A stretch of 64,000 nt of DNA from the NCBI RefSeq assembly GCF_000025605.1, contig NC_013894.1, positions 1,436,578 through 1,500,577 of the forward strand, written 5' to 3'. Below, in pieces: positions 32,320-41,342 of this stretch (position 1 is the stretch's first letter; the number at the start of each line of letters is the position of its first letter). Position numbers and translations under genes: made by a program. The notes under the pieces were generated by a model that made no database searches, had not been told where the DNA came from, and worked only from the letters and a program-made list of their open reading frames with translations. The stretch comes from Thermocrinis albus DSM 14484. Its GTDB lineage: Bacteria; Aquificota; Aquificia; Aquificales; Aquificaceae.

Positions 32320-33613
32320 TTTTTAAAAACTCCAGTGCAAAGTGGGGAAGTTCAACACCCTGAGGATAAGGTAAAGGTGGAGATGTGTCCTGTAGGAGGG
32401 GTTCCACCTTCTGCCAGAGAGCTTCCACCTCGTCATCTCTTATGAAGAGGCTTTGATCTCCCTCCATAATGTCTTCTAGAAGAGTTTCGTAGGGTGAGGT
32501 ATCAACTCCCTGCGTTGTACTGTGTTCTATCGTGGTTTCTATCGGGCAAGCCATGAAGTTCCAGTTGGGGGGCCTGAGTTCGATACTTATCTTTATCTTA
32601 CTTTCCGGGCTTACTTGGAACACCACGCGGTTTTGCCGGGGCATACAGTCAAGAAGGGCCATGAAACCCTTAGGTATCTTCCTGAAAACTACCGTTATTT
32701 GAGTGAGTCTTCTGGCAAGTTTCTTACCTGTCATGAGATAGAAGGGAACATCCTGCCAGCGGAGGTTATCCACGTAAGCCTTAGCCAGTACAAAGGTTTC
32801 CGTGCGGGAACCTTTCACCGGATAGCCTATATACTGACCTTTCACAAAGGAGACAAAGGACAGGTTTTTCAAAAGCTTCACTTTTTCGTCCCTTATGGCC
32901 TCCTGTTCCATGCAACAGGGCGGTTCCATGGCGGTGAAGGTGAGTATCTGGAGCAGATGGTTCTGTAACATGTCCCTTACAGCACCCACCGAGTCGTAGT
33001 AACCCTCCCTCCCTTCTACCCCTGTATCCTCTAAAGCCAGTATCTGTACGTTATCCACAAAGTTCCTGTTCCACACACCTTCAAAAAGTATGTTGGAGAA
33101 CCTTAGGGAGAATATGTTCTGCACCGTGTCCTTACCAAGAAAGTGATCTATACGGAATATCTCCTCCTCCACAAAGTACCTCTTCAACAGACTGTTGAGC
33201 TTACGGGCAGAGGTCAGGTCGTAACCGAAGGGTTTTTCTATAACTATGCTCCTTGGGTTGGTAAAGTTTCTAAGGATTATACCCAGATTCCTCACCGCAT
33301 CTTCAAAGAGAGAGGGAGGTAAGGCCAAATAGAAGATCAGTTTCTTACCTTTCAGAGAACTGAGTTCCTTTGCGAGAAGTTGGTAACTTTCCTTACTCCT
33401 CACGTCAAAGGGCATAAACTTACAAAGAGCTTTTGCAGAGGAGCTAAAAGAACAGGCCACCTTCTCCCAGTCTTCCCTGCTGGATCTGGCAAGGGAATAA
33501 ACGGCCTTTATCTTCTTACCCTTCTCTATGAGCCGGGCAAGGGCTGGCAGAAGCTTCTTTCTGGCAAGATCACCGGTACCACCCAGTATGAAAAAAACCG
33601 TATCGTCAGCCAT
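32294..33613 (-). CDS. zwf: Glucose-6-phosphate 1-dehydrogenase
   Basis: 439 residues from ATG 33613 (ADDTVFFILGGTGDLARKKLLPAL), which overlaps gnd by 8 bases with AAGAGAAGAG upstream; an extension to 33718 inside gnd is rejected. GGTGDLARKKL binds NADP; RIDHFLGKDTVQNI is the glucose-6-phosphate site with catalytic His. Slightly short for the family (usually 480-510), mainly at the C-terminus. NADPH supply for an autotroph is the likely role. Confidence 0.94.
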   Translation of the reverse strand: MADDTVFFILGGTGDLARKKLLPALARLIEKGKKIKAVYSLARSSREDWEKVACSFSSSAKALCKFMPFDVRSKESYQLLAKELSSLKGKKLIFYLALPPSLFEDAVRNLGIILRNFTNPRSIVIEKPFGYDLTSARKLNSLLKRYFVEEEIFRIDHFLGKDTVQNIFSLRFSNILFEGVWNRNFVDNVQILALEDTGVEGREGYYDSVGAVRDMLQNHLLQILTFTAMEPPCCMEQEAIRDEKVKLLKNLSFVSFVKGQYIGYPVKGSRTETFVLAKAYVDNLRWQDVPFYLMTGKKLARRLTQITVVFRKIPKGFMALLDCMPRQNRVVFQVSPESKIKISIELRPPNWNFMACPIETTIEHSTTQGVDTSPYETLLEDIMEGDQSLFIRDDEVEALWQKVEPLLQDTSPPLPYPQGVELPHFALEFLKNEQREWYL

Positions 33614-34508
33614 CTCTTCTCTTGGGAGTGTGCCTACCGAACTGATACCGAAGAGCTGCCAAAAGCCTATCTCTGAAGGAGTTGTTTTGTCTGGATCTGA
33701 AACGCATAAAGAGAGCAAGGGCTATGGCGGGTGCAGGCAGACCTCTTTGTATGGCTTCTAAGATGGTCCACCTGCCTTCACCCGTATCCTCCACGTAAGG
33801 CTGTATGTCTTCAAGCTCCCCCTCTTCTTGGAAAACCTTCTGGGTAAGCTCCATCAGCCATGACCTTATGACACTACCTTCGTTATAAAGACGCGCCACC
33901 TTTGCCAGATCGTACCTAAAGGGACTTTCTTTCAAAAGCTCAAACCCTTCTCCTATTGCTTCCATCATAGCGTACTCTATACCGTTGTGTACCATCTTGG
34001 CATAATGCCCCGCTCCCGAAGGACCAAGGTAAGCGTATCCCTTTCCTCTGTAAGCGAGGTCTCTGAAAACCTCCTCCGCCCATAGGAAGGCATCCTCTTC
34101 TCCTCCCACCATGAGACAGTACCCTTCCTCTTCTCCGTAAACACCTCCACTTACCCCTACATCCAAAAAGTACACACCCTTCTCCTTCAACCTGTGGTGA
34201 CGTGCCTGCGACGAAAGATAGTGGGAGTTTCCACCGTCCACCACCACATCCCCCTCCGAAAGGAGGGGTAGTAAATGTTCCAGCACGTCATCTACTACGG
34301 TGTGAGGTACCATTATCCACAGTAGCTTTCTCTCGGTGCCAAAAAATTGATGGATCTCGTGGTAGTTGTCTAAAAGGGTTATGTAAGTACCCACAGAATT
34401 TCTCGCGGATGGGTCTGGATCGTATCCGCCCACGGTGTGACCTGCAGCTGAAAGGCGCCTTGCTATTCCCCTCCCCATTCTTCCGAGACCTATAACCACC
34501 AGTTTCAT
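33606..34508 (-). CDS. gnd: 6-phosphogluconate dehydrogenase, short (GndA-like) type
   Basis: 300 residues, the short form of the family. KLVVIGLGRMGRGIARRL (Rossmann), VVVDGGNSHY, DVGVSGGVYGEEEGYCLMVGG and the catalytic GPSGAGHYAKMVHNGIEYAMMEAIGEG (Lys and His/Asn). Oxidative decarboxylation of 6-phosphogluconate to ribulose-5-phosphate. First gene of the gnd-zwf-pgl operon, so all three oxidative pentose phosphate steps are together. Short forms often prefer NAD. Confidence 0.93.
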   Translation of the reverse strand: MKLVVIGLGRMGRGIARRLSAAGHTVGGYDPDPSARNSVGTYITLLDNYHEIHQFFGTERKLLWIMVPHTVVDDVLEHLLPLLSEGDVVVDGGNSHYLSSQARHHRLKEKGVYFLDVGVSGGVYGEEEGYCLMVGGEEDAFLWAEEVFRDLAYRGKGYAYLGPSGAGHYAKMVHNGIEYAMMEAIGEGFELLKESPFRYDLAKVARLYNEGSVIRSWLMELTQKVFQEEGELEDIQPYVEDTGEGRWTILEAIQRGLPAPAIALALFMRFRSRQNNSFRDRLLAALRYQFGRHTPKRRDG

Positions 34509-34553
34509 AGACCAAAATTATAAGGAAGAGGAGCTAAAGAATCTACCTGGGCC

Positions 34554-34946
34554 TCACCTGAGGGCGATCTCTACTTCAAAGGTGGCCTGACCGGTGTTGT
34601 CGGTAGCTTTCAGCTTTTTTATACTGAAACCTGAGTCTTCTAAAAAGTAAACCAGTTTGGGTATCTCGGAACCGGGTACATCTCTCAGCTTAACTTCGTA
34701 GCCCATCTCGGTGGTCTTTATGGAAACCACTTGCAGAGGAAACTGTTGCAGCTTCTGTTGAAGGAAACTTTCCGAAAGTTCCTGTTTTCTACCCAGTTTG
34801 GCTGACTGTAAGAGCAGAAGGAACTCTTTGTAGCGGAGGTACTCTTGGTAAAAGGCTTCCTTCTCCTTCTGGATGTGAAGAAAGAAAGAGAAACTGAGCC
34901 CTGCAACCCCTGCCCAGAAAGCGATGTGGAGAGCTCTTCTGCTCAT
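34554..34946 (-). CDS. Small membrane protein, PilO/GspM-like architecture, unknown
   Basis: 130 residues: one N-terminal membrane helix (IAFWAGVAGLSFSFFLHI), a helical/coiled stretch (KEKEAFYQEYLRYKEFLLLLQSAK) and a C-terminal alpha/beta domain ending in two strands (FSIKKLKATDNTGQATFEVEIALR). Helix, coil, then ferredoxin-like fold is the layout of PilO/PilN/GspM inner-membrane proteins of type IV pili and type II secretion, but no neighbour supports that. It could be a stray platform component. It lies 45 bases upstream of gnd and diverges from purH. Confidence 0.45.
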   Translation of the reverse strand: MSRRALHIAFWAGVAGLSFSFFLHIQKEKEAFYQEYLRYKEFLLLLQSAKLGRKQELSESFLQQKLQQFPLQVVSIKTTEMGYEVKLRDVPGSEIPKLVYFLEDSGFSIKKLKATDNTGQATFEVEIALR

Positions 34947-34968
34947 GCTTTTATTTTAAAATGTTCTC

Positions 34969-36486
34969 ATGCGAGCCATTATTTCCGTTTACCACAAGGA
35001 AGGTGTAGAAGAGTTGGCTTCTGTTCTGGTAAACTTGGGTTATGAGATAGTTTCTTCGGGTGGCACAGCCCAGTACCTCAGGGAGAGAAGAATACCTGTC
35101 ACAGAAGTTTTTGAGATCACCGGCTTTCCAGAGATTCTCGGTGGAAGAGTAAAGACTCTTCATCCTGCAATCCATGGGGGTATACTCCTGAGGGACTGGA
35201 AGGAGGAAGACGTTAAGGAAGCAAAATCTCTGGGGATAAAACCGATTCAGGTGGTGGTGGTGAACCTCTATCCCTTTGAGGAGAAGGTAAAAGAGAACCT
35301 GGAGGAAGAAGATCTTATAGAGTTCATCGACATAGGTGGTCCTACTCTTCTGAGAGCAGCTGCCAAAAACTTCAGGAGAGTGGTGGTGGTGTGTGATCCC
35401 AAAGACTACAGTTGGGTAGCCAGTAAGCTGAAGGAAGGAGGTTTATCCTTAGAAGATAGGAGATGGCTTGCTTTAAAAGCCTTTCACTACACCGCTTATT
35501 ACGATGGTGTTATATCTCAGAAACTGGCCGACATGTGGGGTGTGGAAGAGCCCTTTGAGGTGTCTGCTTTTCCTTTACGAATTGTGGGAAGGCTCAGGTA
35601 CGGAGAGAACCCTCACCAAAGAGGGTATCTTGCCGAAAACCCTTTGGAGGATCTTGGGATAGTAAGGGCAAGGGTGTTACAGGGTAAGGAGATGTCCTTC
35701 AACAACTACCTGGATGCAGATAGTGCTTTTAGGCTCGTGTCGGAATTTACCAAGCCTGCGTGTGTTATTGTCAAACATACCAATCCGTGCGGTGTGGCTG
35801 TAGGAAACGATCTTATTTCTGCCTTTGAGAAGGCGCTGTCTACAGATCCCCAGTCTGCTTTCGGTGGTATCGTGGCCTTCAACGACACGGTTAAAGAGAA
35901 GTTAGCGGAGGTCTTGGTGGAGCGTTTCTTTGAGGTGATAGTAGCTCCGGAATTTGACGATGCTGCCATCAGAGTTCTGGCCCGTAAGAAGAACTTAAGG
36001 GTTGTTCAGGCTCTCGGTTTTGGCTCATGGTGGGACATAAAGAAGATAAGCGGTGGTTTCCTCCTTCAGGAGGAAGACAGGACAGATTATCAGGACTGGC
36101 AGGTGGTCACCACCCGTAAACCCTCCTACAGGGAAGAAGAAGATCTGAAGTTTGCCTTCAAGATATGCAAGTACATAAAGTCCAACGCTGTGGTTATAGC
36201 CAAAGACGGCATGACGTTAGGTATAGGCTCAGGGAATGTTTCGCGTGTTGACAGCGTGAGATGTGCTATAGAAAGAGCCTTACGCTACGGGTTTGATCTG
36301 AAAGGGGCTGTGCTGGCTTCAGAAGCTTTTCTACCCTTCCGTGATAACGTGGACATAGCGGCACAGGTAGGTATAATCGCCATAGTACAGCCCGGTGGTT
36401 CTGTGAGGGATAGAGAGGTCATTGAGGCATGTGAGGAGAAAGGAATAAGTATGGTCTTTACCAAGACACGCCACTTTAGACATTAA
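34969..36486 (+). CDS. purH: Bifunctional AICAR transformylase / IMP cyclohydrolase
   Basis: 505 residues. The N-terminal MGS-like IMP cyclohydrolase domain (YEIVSSGGTAQYLRE, ILGGRVKTLHPAIHGGIL) is followed by the AICAR formyltransferase (RYGENPHQRGYL, VIVKHTNPCGVAVG, GSGNVSRVDSVRCA, RDNVDIAAQ). Last two steps of IMP synthesis. Single gene; its 3' end overlaps purQ on the opposite strand by 11 bases. Confidence 0.97.
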   Translation: MRAIISVYHKEGVEELASVLVNLGYEIVSSGGTAQYLRERRIPVTEVFEITGFPEILGGRVKTLHPAIHGGILLRDWKEEDVKEAKSLGIKPIQVVVVNLYPFEEKVKENLEEEDLIEFIDIGGPTLLRAAAKNFRRVVVVCDPKDYSWVASKLKEGGLSLEDRRWLALKAFHYTAYYDGVISQKLADMWGVEEPFEVSAFPLRIVGRLRYGENPHQRGYLAENPLEDLGIVRARVLQGKEMSFNNYLDADSAFRLVSEFTKPACVIVKHTNPCGVAVGNDLISAFEKALSTDPQSAFGGIVAFNDTVKEKLAEVLVERFFEVIVAPEFDDAAIRVLARKKNLRVVQALGFGSWWDIKKISGGFLLQEEDRTDYQDWQVVTTRKPSYREEEDLKFAFKICKYIKSNAVVIAKDGMTLGIGSGNVSRVDSVRCAIERALRYGFDLKGAVLASEAFLPFRDNVDIAAQVGIIAIVQPGGSVRDREVIEACEEKGISMVFTKTRHFRH

Positions 36487-37159
36487 CTATAGAGTGCCAC
36501 AGAATTATACCGTCGTGATAACCGAGAAGGTCCTCACAGGCTCTCTCCGGGTGGGGCATAAGGCCAAAGACGTTGCCCTCTCTGTTACATACACCGGCTA
36601 TGTTACCCACCGATCCGTTGGGGTTGGCTTCCTCCGTTACGTTACCGTCTGCATCACAGTAACGCAGGATTATCTGTCCGTTCTCCTCCATCCGTCGCAG
36701 TTCATCTTCCGGAACATAGTATCTACCTTCACCGTGAGCTATGGGTAGGCGTATCACTTCACCTTTTTCGTAGCTTCTTGTAAAGGGTATACTGTTGTTT
36801 TCTACCCTCAGATAGACATCCTTACACACGAACCTGAGATGGGCGTTCTTTAGAAGAGCTCCCGGTAGGAGGTGCAACTCTGTGAGAATCTGAAAGCCGT
36901 TGCATATTCCCAGTACGAGGCCACCCCTGTGGGCAAAATCCACCACCGCATGAGCTAAGGGTGTTCTGCTGGCTAAGGCTCCAGCTCTTAGATAATCGCC
37001 AAAGGAGAAGCCACCCGGTAGCACCACACAGTCCAAGCCGTCTATCCTTCGTGTCTCGTGATCCAGAAACACCACCTCTTGGTTGAGAAGGTCCCTTATG
37101 ACGTAGTAAGTGTCATAATCGCAGTTGGATCCCGGAAAGACGCACACGCCGAACTTCAT
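36476..37159 (-). CDS. purQ: Phosphoribosylformylglycinamidine synthase, glutaminase subunit
   Basis: 227 residues. Class I glutamine amidotransferase: FPGSNCDYDTYYVIRD, PGGFSFGDYLRAGALA, nucleophile in GLVLGICNGFQILTE (Cys) and the His/Glu pair in GLMPHPERACED. Supplies ammonia to PurL with PurS in the split FGAM synthase. Start overlaps purS stop by 4 bases. Last gene of ilvB-mtaB-purS-purQ; purL is outside the window. Confidence 0.96.
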   Translation of the reverse strand: MKFGVCVFPGSNCDYDTYYVIRDLLNQEVVFLDHETRRIDGLDCVVLPGGFSFGDYLRAGALASRTPLAHAVVDFAHRGGLVLGICNGFQILTELHLLPGALLKNAHLRFVCKDVYLRVENNSIPFTRSYEKGEVIRLPIAHGEGRYYVPEDELRRMEENGQIILRYCDADGNVTEEANPNGSVGNIAGVCNREGNVFGLMPHPERACEDLLGYHDGIILWHSIVNV

Positions 37160-37368
37160 TCTATAATGTACTCCTCCACAAGGGGGTTTATTAAGAATCC
37201 TTCCACCAACTTCTTGATATCGGTCCCTTCCTCCACCTCCAGCTCCACCACTTTACCTACCTTGACGTCCTTTACGGTAAAACCGTTGTCGGTGAGCATC
37301 TCCTTGACAGCTCTGCCTTCGGGATCCAGAAGACCGCGCTTAGGCATTATGAGAACTCTCACTTTCAT
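37156..37368 (-). CDS. purS: Phosphoribosylformylglycinamidine synthase subunit PurS
   Basis: 70 residues from ATG 37368 (KVRVLIMPKRGLLDPEGRAV), with the LLNP/LIDP-like core and GKVVELEVEEGTD typical of PurS. A TTG 21 bases earlier is possible but has no better site. PurS dimers bridge PurL and PurQ. Follows mtaB by 10 bases. Its presence shows the organism uses the small-PurL system. Confidence 0.93.
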   Translation of the reverse strand: MKVRVLIMPKRGLLDPEGRAVKEMLTDNGFTVKDVKVGKVVELEVEEGTDIKKLVEGFLINPLVEEYIIE

Positions 37369-37378
37369 GAAGAATAGA

Positions 37379-38602
37379 TTATACAACAACCTCTACCACT
37401 CTTCCCGCAGGTAGTTCCACAGATCTCTCTATCTCCAAGTAGTTCTCAGTAAGGAGCTTTCCCTCACCCAAAACGGTAGCCCTCAGCTTCTTACCTTCAC
37501 ATCTCTTCCTAAAGCTTTCCCTCTTTCTTGTGTCTAACTCTTTTAGGATCTCCACGCGCCTATCTTTGACGGAGGAAGGAACTTTGCCCTCCATCCGGGA
37601 AGCTTTCGTGAAGGGTCTGTCTGAATAAGGGAAGATATGCATGTAAGCTATGGGTAAACTTTCTAAGAAACGGTAAGTCTCCTCAAAGTCCTCCTCTGTC
37701 TCTGTGGGGAAGCCTACTATGACGTCGGTACCTATGGCAGAGAGAGGTCTCTTTTCCACCAACTTTTCTACCAGTCTTCTGTACTCATCGGGTGTGTAAC
37801 CTCTTTCCATCAGCTGCAGTATCCTAAGAGAACCGCTCTGAAGGGGAAGGTGAAAGTGAGGAGCTATCTTCTCCTCTTCTGTAATGATGGTTAGAAGTTC
37901 CTCTTCCAGCTCTGCAGGATGCAAAGATGATAGCCTTATGAGCTTGATACCTTCTATCTTTACCATCTCCTTAAGAAGCTTTCCCAAAGTGGTGCCCATA
38001 TCCCAACCGTACTGGGAAAGCTGGGTTCCCGTTATAACCACCTCTTCAAAACCCTTCTGCGCCAGAAGATGTATCTCCTCCAGAACCTTCTGAGGTGGTA
38101 CACTCCTCACCTTTCCTCTCGCGTAGGGTATAACACAGAAGCTACAGAACTTGTTACACCCTTCCTGAATCTTCACAAAAGGTCTGGATCTTTCGTAGAA
38201 GGTCACCAAATGAAAACTCTCCAAAGTGCTCTGCCGGAAGATGTTCTCCACCGCTACCCTCTGACCCTTTCCCTGAAGATACTCCTCTACCAGATCCACC
38301 AAGCGAGTTTTGTGGGTGTTTCCTACCACCAGATCCACCTCTTCCATGGTAGACAGCTCGTGGGGTTTTATCTGGGCGTAACAGCCGGTTACCACTACCA
38401 CCGCGTTGGGATTGTTACGCTTTATACGGCGTATGGCTTGACGGGAGGATCTTTCCGCCTCCTTTGTAACGCCGCAGGTGTTTACCACGTATATGTCGGC
38501 ATCGTCGCCCAAGATGTATCCCTTCTCTATAAACTTCTGGAGGATGAACTGTCCGTCAAAGAAATTGCTCCTACACCCTAAGTTTACTACCCTGACCTTC
38601 AT
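37379..38602 (-). CDS. mtaB: Methylthiotransferase, MtaB type (tRNA t6A37)
   Basis: 407 residues. UPF0004 domain ([33 protein letters not shown] supply the three Cys of the second Fe-S cluster), radical-SAM domain with [15 protein letters not shown] (CxxxCxxC) and a C-terminal TRAM-like part. MtaB adds a methylthio group to t6A37 in tRNAs reading ANN codons. The NLGCRSN start suits MtaB better than MiaB or RimO. It overlaps ilvB by 4 bases, with no functional link. Confidence 0.85.
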   Translation of the reverse strand: MKVRVVNLGCRSNFFDGQFILQKFIEKGYILGDDADIYVVNTCGVTKEAERSSRQAIRRIKRNNPNAVVVVTGCYAQIKPHELSTMEEVDLVVGNTHKTRLVDLVEEYLQGKGQRVAVENIFRQSTLESFHLVTFYERSRPFVKIQEGCNKFCSFCVIPYARGKVRSVPPQKVLEEIHLLAQKGFEEVVITGTQLSQYGWDMGTTLGKLLKEMVKIEGIKLIRLSSLHPAELEEELLTIITEEEKIAPHFHLPLQSGSLRILQLMERGYTPDEYRRLVEKLVEKRPLSAIGTDVIVGFPTETEEDFEETYRFLESLPIAYMHIFPYSDRPFTKASRMEGKVPSSVKDRRVEILKELDTRKRESFRKRCEGKKLRATVLGEGKLLTENYLEIERSVELPAGRVVEVVV

Positions 38603-40353
38603 CCTACCAGGTACATGGTTTCGGCTTCCACGCTTTTCTTTCCATCATCCAGTATCATGTCTCTGTAGGATTTGCCTGCAGGTACCATAGGAAGCACGTT
38701 CTCCTCTCTGTCTACGTGAAAGTCCATTATGACAGGTCTGTCATCTATCCTGAGGGCTTCCTCTATTATCTCCCTCACGTCGGAGGGTTTTTCTGCCCTA
38801 AAACCTACAGCGCCGCAGGCTTCTGCCAGTTTAACAAAATCTGGTTGTACGCTGAGGTCTACCTCCGAATAACGTTTTTCGTAGAAGAGCTCCTGCCACT
38901 GACGCACCATACCCAGATAACTGTTGTTGATGATGGCCACCTTAACGGGCACCTTGTATTGCACAGCAGTTACCAGCTCCTGCATGGTCATCATAAAAGA
39001 ACCATCTCCGTCTATAACAAACACCTCTTTATCGGGTCTTCCTATCTTGGCTCCTATACCTGCCGGAAACCCGAAACCCATGGTACCTAGTCCACCTGAA
39101 TTGATGAACTGCCTGGGATAGGAGTAACGGTAGAACATGGCAGCCCACATCTGGTGTTGTCCTACGCCGGTGCATATGATAGCGTCCCCTCTGGTGGCTT
39201 CGTATATCTGTTCTATAACGAACTGGGGTTTTATCACTTTGTCGGATTTTTTGTAGGTGAGGGGATGAAGTTTTTTCCACTTTTCTATCTGTTCCAGCCA
39301 CTTTTGTCTTTCCTCAGGGAAGAGAATTCTGGCTCCTTCTTTTCTGAGATCTTCCAGTATCTTCCTGAGGACCACCTTTACGTCTCCTACTATGGGAACA
39401 TCCACCACTATGTTCTTGGATATGGAAGCTGGATCTATGTCTATGTGTATGATCTTGGCTCTCGGTGCGAACTCCTCCACTTTACCGGTGACCCTGTCAT
39501 CGAAACGTGCTCCCACCGCTATGAGAAGATCACAGTGGTAAACAGCCATGTTGGCGTAGTAAGTACCGTGCATACCCAGCATATGGAGCGCCAAGGGGTG
39601 GTTTTCTGGGAAGGCACCTTTACCCATGTTGGTGGTGGTAACGGGGATCTTCATCATCTCCGCAAGTTCCACCAACTCCTTTTGGGCTTCCGATTGAACC
39701 GCACCACCACCCACGTAAAGGACGGGCCTTTTGGCCTCCATAATGAGTTTTACAGCTTTCTTGATCTGTTGTGGGTTTCCTTCCACGTGAGGTTTGTAAC
39801 CGGGAAGAGACTCTTTTACTTCTTCCAGTGTGGGTATTCCCACATCCGAAAGCTTTTGTGTTATGTCTTTGGGAATATCCACCAAAACAGGTCCAGGTCT
39901 TCCCGTACGGGCGATGTAAAAGGCTTGTCTCAGTATGAGGGGAAGATCCTCTATCCTTTTGACCAGAAAGTTGTGTTTAGTGATGGGACGGGTTATACCC
40001 ACTATATCTACTTCCTGAAAGGCATCGTTACCTATCAGGTGAGTGGGTACCTGGCCAGTTATAAACACCACCGGTACCGAGTCCATGTAGGCGTCCGCTA
40101 TGGCTGTAACTAAGTTTGTGGCTCCGGGACCAGATGTGGCCATAGCTACGCCTACCTTACCCGTTGCTTTGGCATAACCTTCTGCCATATGGCCAGCTCC
40201 CTGCTCATGTCTTGCCAGTATATGTCTTATTCCCCCATCTCTGTAAAGGGCGTCGTATACCTCCATAATGGCACCACCAGGATGGCCGAAGATCACTTCC
40301 ACACCTTCCTCTTTGAGGACTTCTATAACTATATCTGCACCCTTACGTGTCAT
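38599..40353 (-). CDS. ilvB: Acetolactate synthase large subunit
   Basis: 584 residues. TPP-dependent family with the catalytic Glu region [37 protein letters not shown], a FAD-binding middle domain and the TPP motif [18 protein letters not shown]...[16 protein letters not shown]. First step of branched-chain amino acid synthesis. ilvH/ilvN and other ilv genes are not adjacent; mtaB follows with an ATGA overlap. Divergent from the archaemetzincin-like gene. Confidence 0.96.
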   Translation of the reverse strand: MTRKGADIVIEVLKEEGVEVIFGHPGGAIMEVYDALYRDGGIRHILARHEQGAGHMAEGYAKATGKVGVAMATSGPGATNLVTAIADAYMDSVPVVFITGQVPTHLIGNDAFQEVDIVGITRPITKHNFLVKRIEDLPLILRQAFYIARTGRPGPVLVDIPKDITQKLSDVGIPTLEEVKESLPGYKPHVEGNPQQIKKAVKLIMEAKRPVLYVGGGAVQSEAQKELVELAEMMKIPVTTTNMGKGAFPENHPLALHMLGMHGTYYANMAVYHCDLLIAVGARFDDRVTGKVEEFAPRAKIIHIDIDPASISKNIVVDVPIVGDVKVVLRKILEDLRKEGARILFPEERQKWLEQIEKWKKLHPLTYKKSDKVIKPQFVIEQIYEATRGDAIICTGVGQHQMWAAMFYRYSYPRQFINSGGLGTMGFGFPAGIGAKIGRPDKEVFVIDGDGSFMMTMQELVTAVQYKVPVKVAIINNSYLGMVRQWQELFYEKRYSEVDLSVQPDFVKLAEACGAVGFRAEKPSDVREIIEEALRIDDRPVIMDFHVDREENVLPMVPAGKSYRDMILDDGKKSVEAETMYLVG

Positions 40354-40390
40354 CCTTTACCTCCGTGAGCAACAGATAGTGATAGTTAAA

Positions 40391-40396
40391 TATAAT
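40391..40396 (+). promoter_or_regulatory. -10 element upstream of the archaemetzincin-like gene
   Basis: TATAAT in an A+T-rich stretch (AAATATAATTATTTC) between ilvB and the next gene. If used, transcription starts near 40403, so the coding start must lie after that point, which favours the GTG at 40433 over the longer open frame. Confidence 0.4.
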
Positions 40397-40432
40397 TATT
40401 TCTTCCTAAATGGGATAGGTTTTGTATACATC

Positions 40433-40918
40433 GTGGCTTTCGGACAGGTGGAGAAAAGATTGCTGCTGGCTGTAGCTAGCAGTATAAAAAGAAACTTTTC
40501 CGTGGATGTGCGTCACTCTTCTGTCGTCACCCTTCCACCTGTGAAGTACTCCCTCCACAGAGAAGAGTGCCCCGTAAGTTTATTCCTGGACTATATGGAA
40601 GGTCTTCATTTTCCCAACATGCTTCGGATAGTGGGTCTTGTAGATGTGTGCCTGAGGGATGAAGAGAGAACCATTTGGGGTAAAGGAGTAACGGGGGGAA
40701 GGTCAGTGGTGGTTAGTGTTCCCCTTCTCAAAACTTACGACGAGAAGGTTTTCTTTGAAAGAGTTTGTAAAGAAAGTGTGCGTCAGCTGGGCATGTCTTT
40801 CGGACTGCCTCCCTGTGAGAAAAAGAACTGTGTTATGTACGTACCTTCATCCCTGCAGGAGCTGGATCAACAAGGGACAGACCTCTGCCCTCTGTGTAAG
40901 GAAAGATGGGTTAACTGA
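40433..40918 (+). CDS. Archaemetzincin-like protein with the catalytic zinc site lost
   Basis: About 161 residues from GTG 40433 (start uncertain; the frame is open from 40268 inside ilvB). Archaemetzincins are metalloproteases with HExxHxxGxxHCx4CxMx17CxxC. Here the aligned stretch is RQLGMSFGLPPCEKKNCVM, followed by CPLC: spacing is exact and the structural cysteines are kept, but all three zinc His and the catalytic Glu are replaced (H to R, E to Q, H to M, H to P). The fold should survive without peptidase activity. A pseudo-enzyme with a binding role is inferred. It meets the GGDEF-like gene tail to tail, with an 8-base overlap. Confidence 0.7.
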   Translation: MAFGQVEKRLLLAVASSIKRNFSVDVRHSSVVTLPPVKYSLHREECPVSLFLDYMEGLHFPNMLRIVGLVDVCLRDEERTIWGKGVTGGRSVVVSVPLLKTYDEKVFFERVCKESVRQLGMSFGLPPCEKKNCVMYVPSSLQELDQQGTDLCPLCKERWVN

Positions 40919-41327
40919 GAAAACTGCAGGGAATGCCATTTTCTTTTGCACGATCCCGGAGAGAGGAGATAAGCTCTTCGTAAGTTCCCCCATCGTCAGG
41001 ATAAGACACCACCACGTACCTTCCCTCCTCACCCATGAAACTCCGTACACCTTCCATAAGTTGTTGTGCCCCTCCTTTATCAGTACCTGGCAGAAAAGCC
41101 AGCATAATGTCTCCTTCCACAAAGATGACATCGGAGGACCTCATGGTGGAGGCCACCACGTGAGCGTACTCCTCCTTCATATAGGGAAGCTTTGCCAACA
41201 CAAGGGAGAAACTTTCCACAAGGGGAGTCCTCTCCCTGATACCCAGCGCCCACCTTATCCTATTGAGTTCACCTATCTCGTGTTCTACGAGGAGCCTCAC
41301 ACACGCCAGATTTCCCACCCTCGCCAT
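40911..41327 (-). CDS. Degenerate GGDEF-like domain protein
   Basis: 138 residues. The C-terminal half follows a diguanylate cyclase pattern: SSDVIFVEGDIMLAFLPGTDKGGAQQLMEGVR, then strand VVVSYPDDGGTYEELISSLRDRAKENGI, matching the usual I-A-Y-P-x-D-G-x-T-x-E-E-L. The signature GGDEF/GGEEF is VEGDI, so cyclase activity is very unlikely. The N-terminal half (LACVRLLVEHEIGELNRIRWALG) is helical. It may be a c-di-GMP or nucleotide-binding relic, or an unrelated alpha/beta sandwich. It lies 15 bases downstream of polX. Confidence 0.45.
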   Translation of the reverse strand: MARVGNLACVRLLVEHEIGELNRIRWALGIRERTPLVESFSLVLAKLPYMKEEYAHVVASTMRSSDVIFVEGDIMLAFLPGTDKGGAQQLMEGVRSFMGEEGRYVVVSYPDDGGTYEELISSLRDRAKENGIPCSFLS

Positions 41328-41342
41328 GTAAGGTATTATAAA

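Noticed and set aside
33614..33718. Longer N-terminus for zwf
   Set aside because: It lies inside gnd, and homologous G6PDH proteins start just before the GGTGDLA loop, matching ATG 33613.
39154..40113. 319-codon plus-strand frame
   Set aside because: It lies opposite ilvB, whose family motifs are complete; the plus product is Tyr/His-rich with no recognisable domain, typical of an antisense frame.
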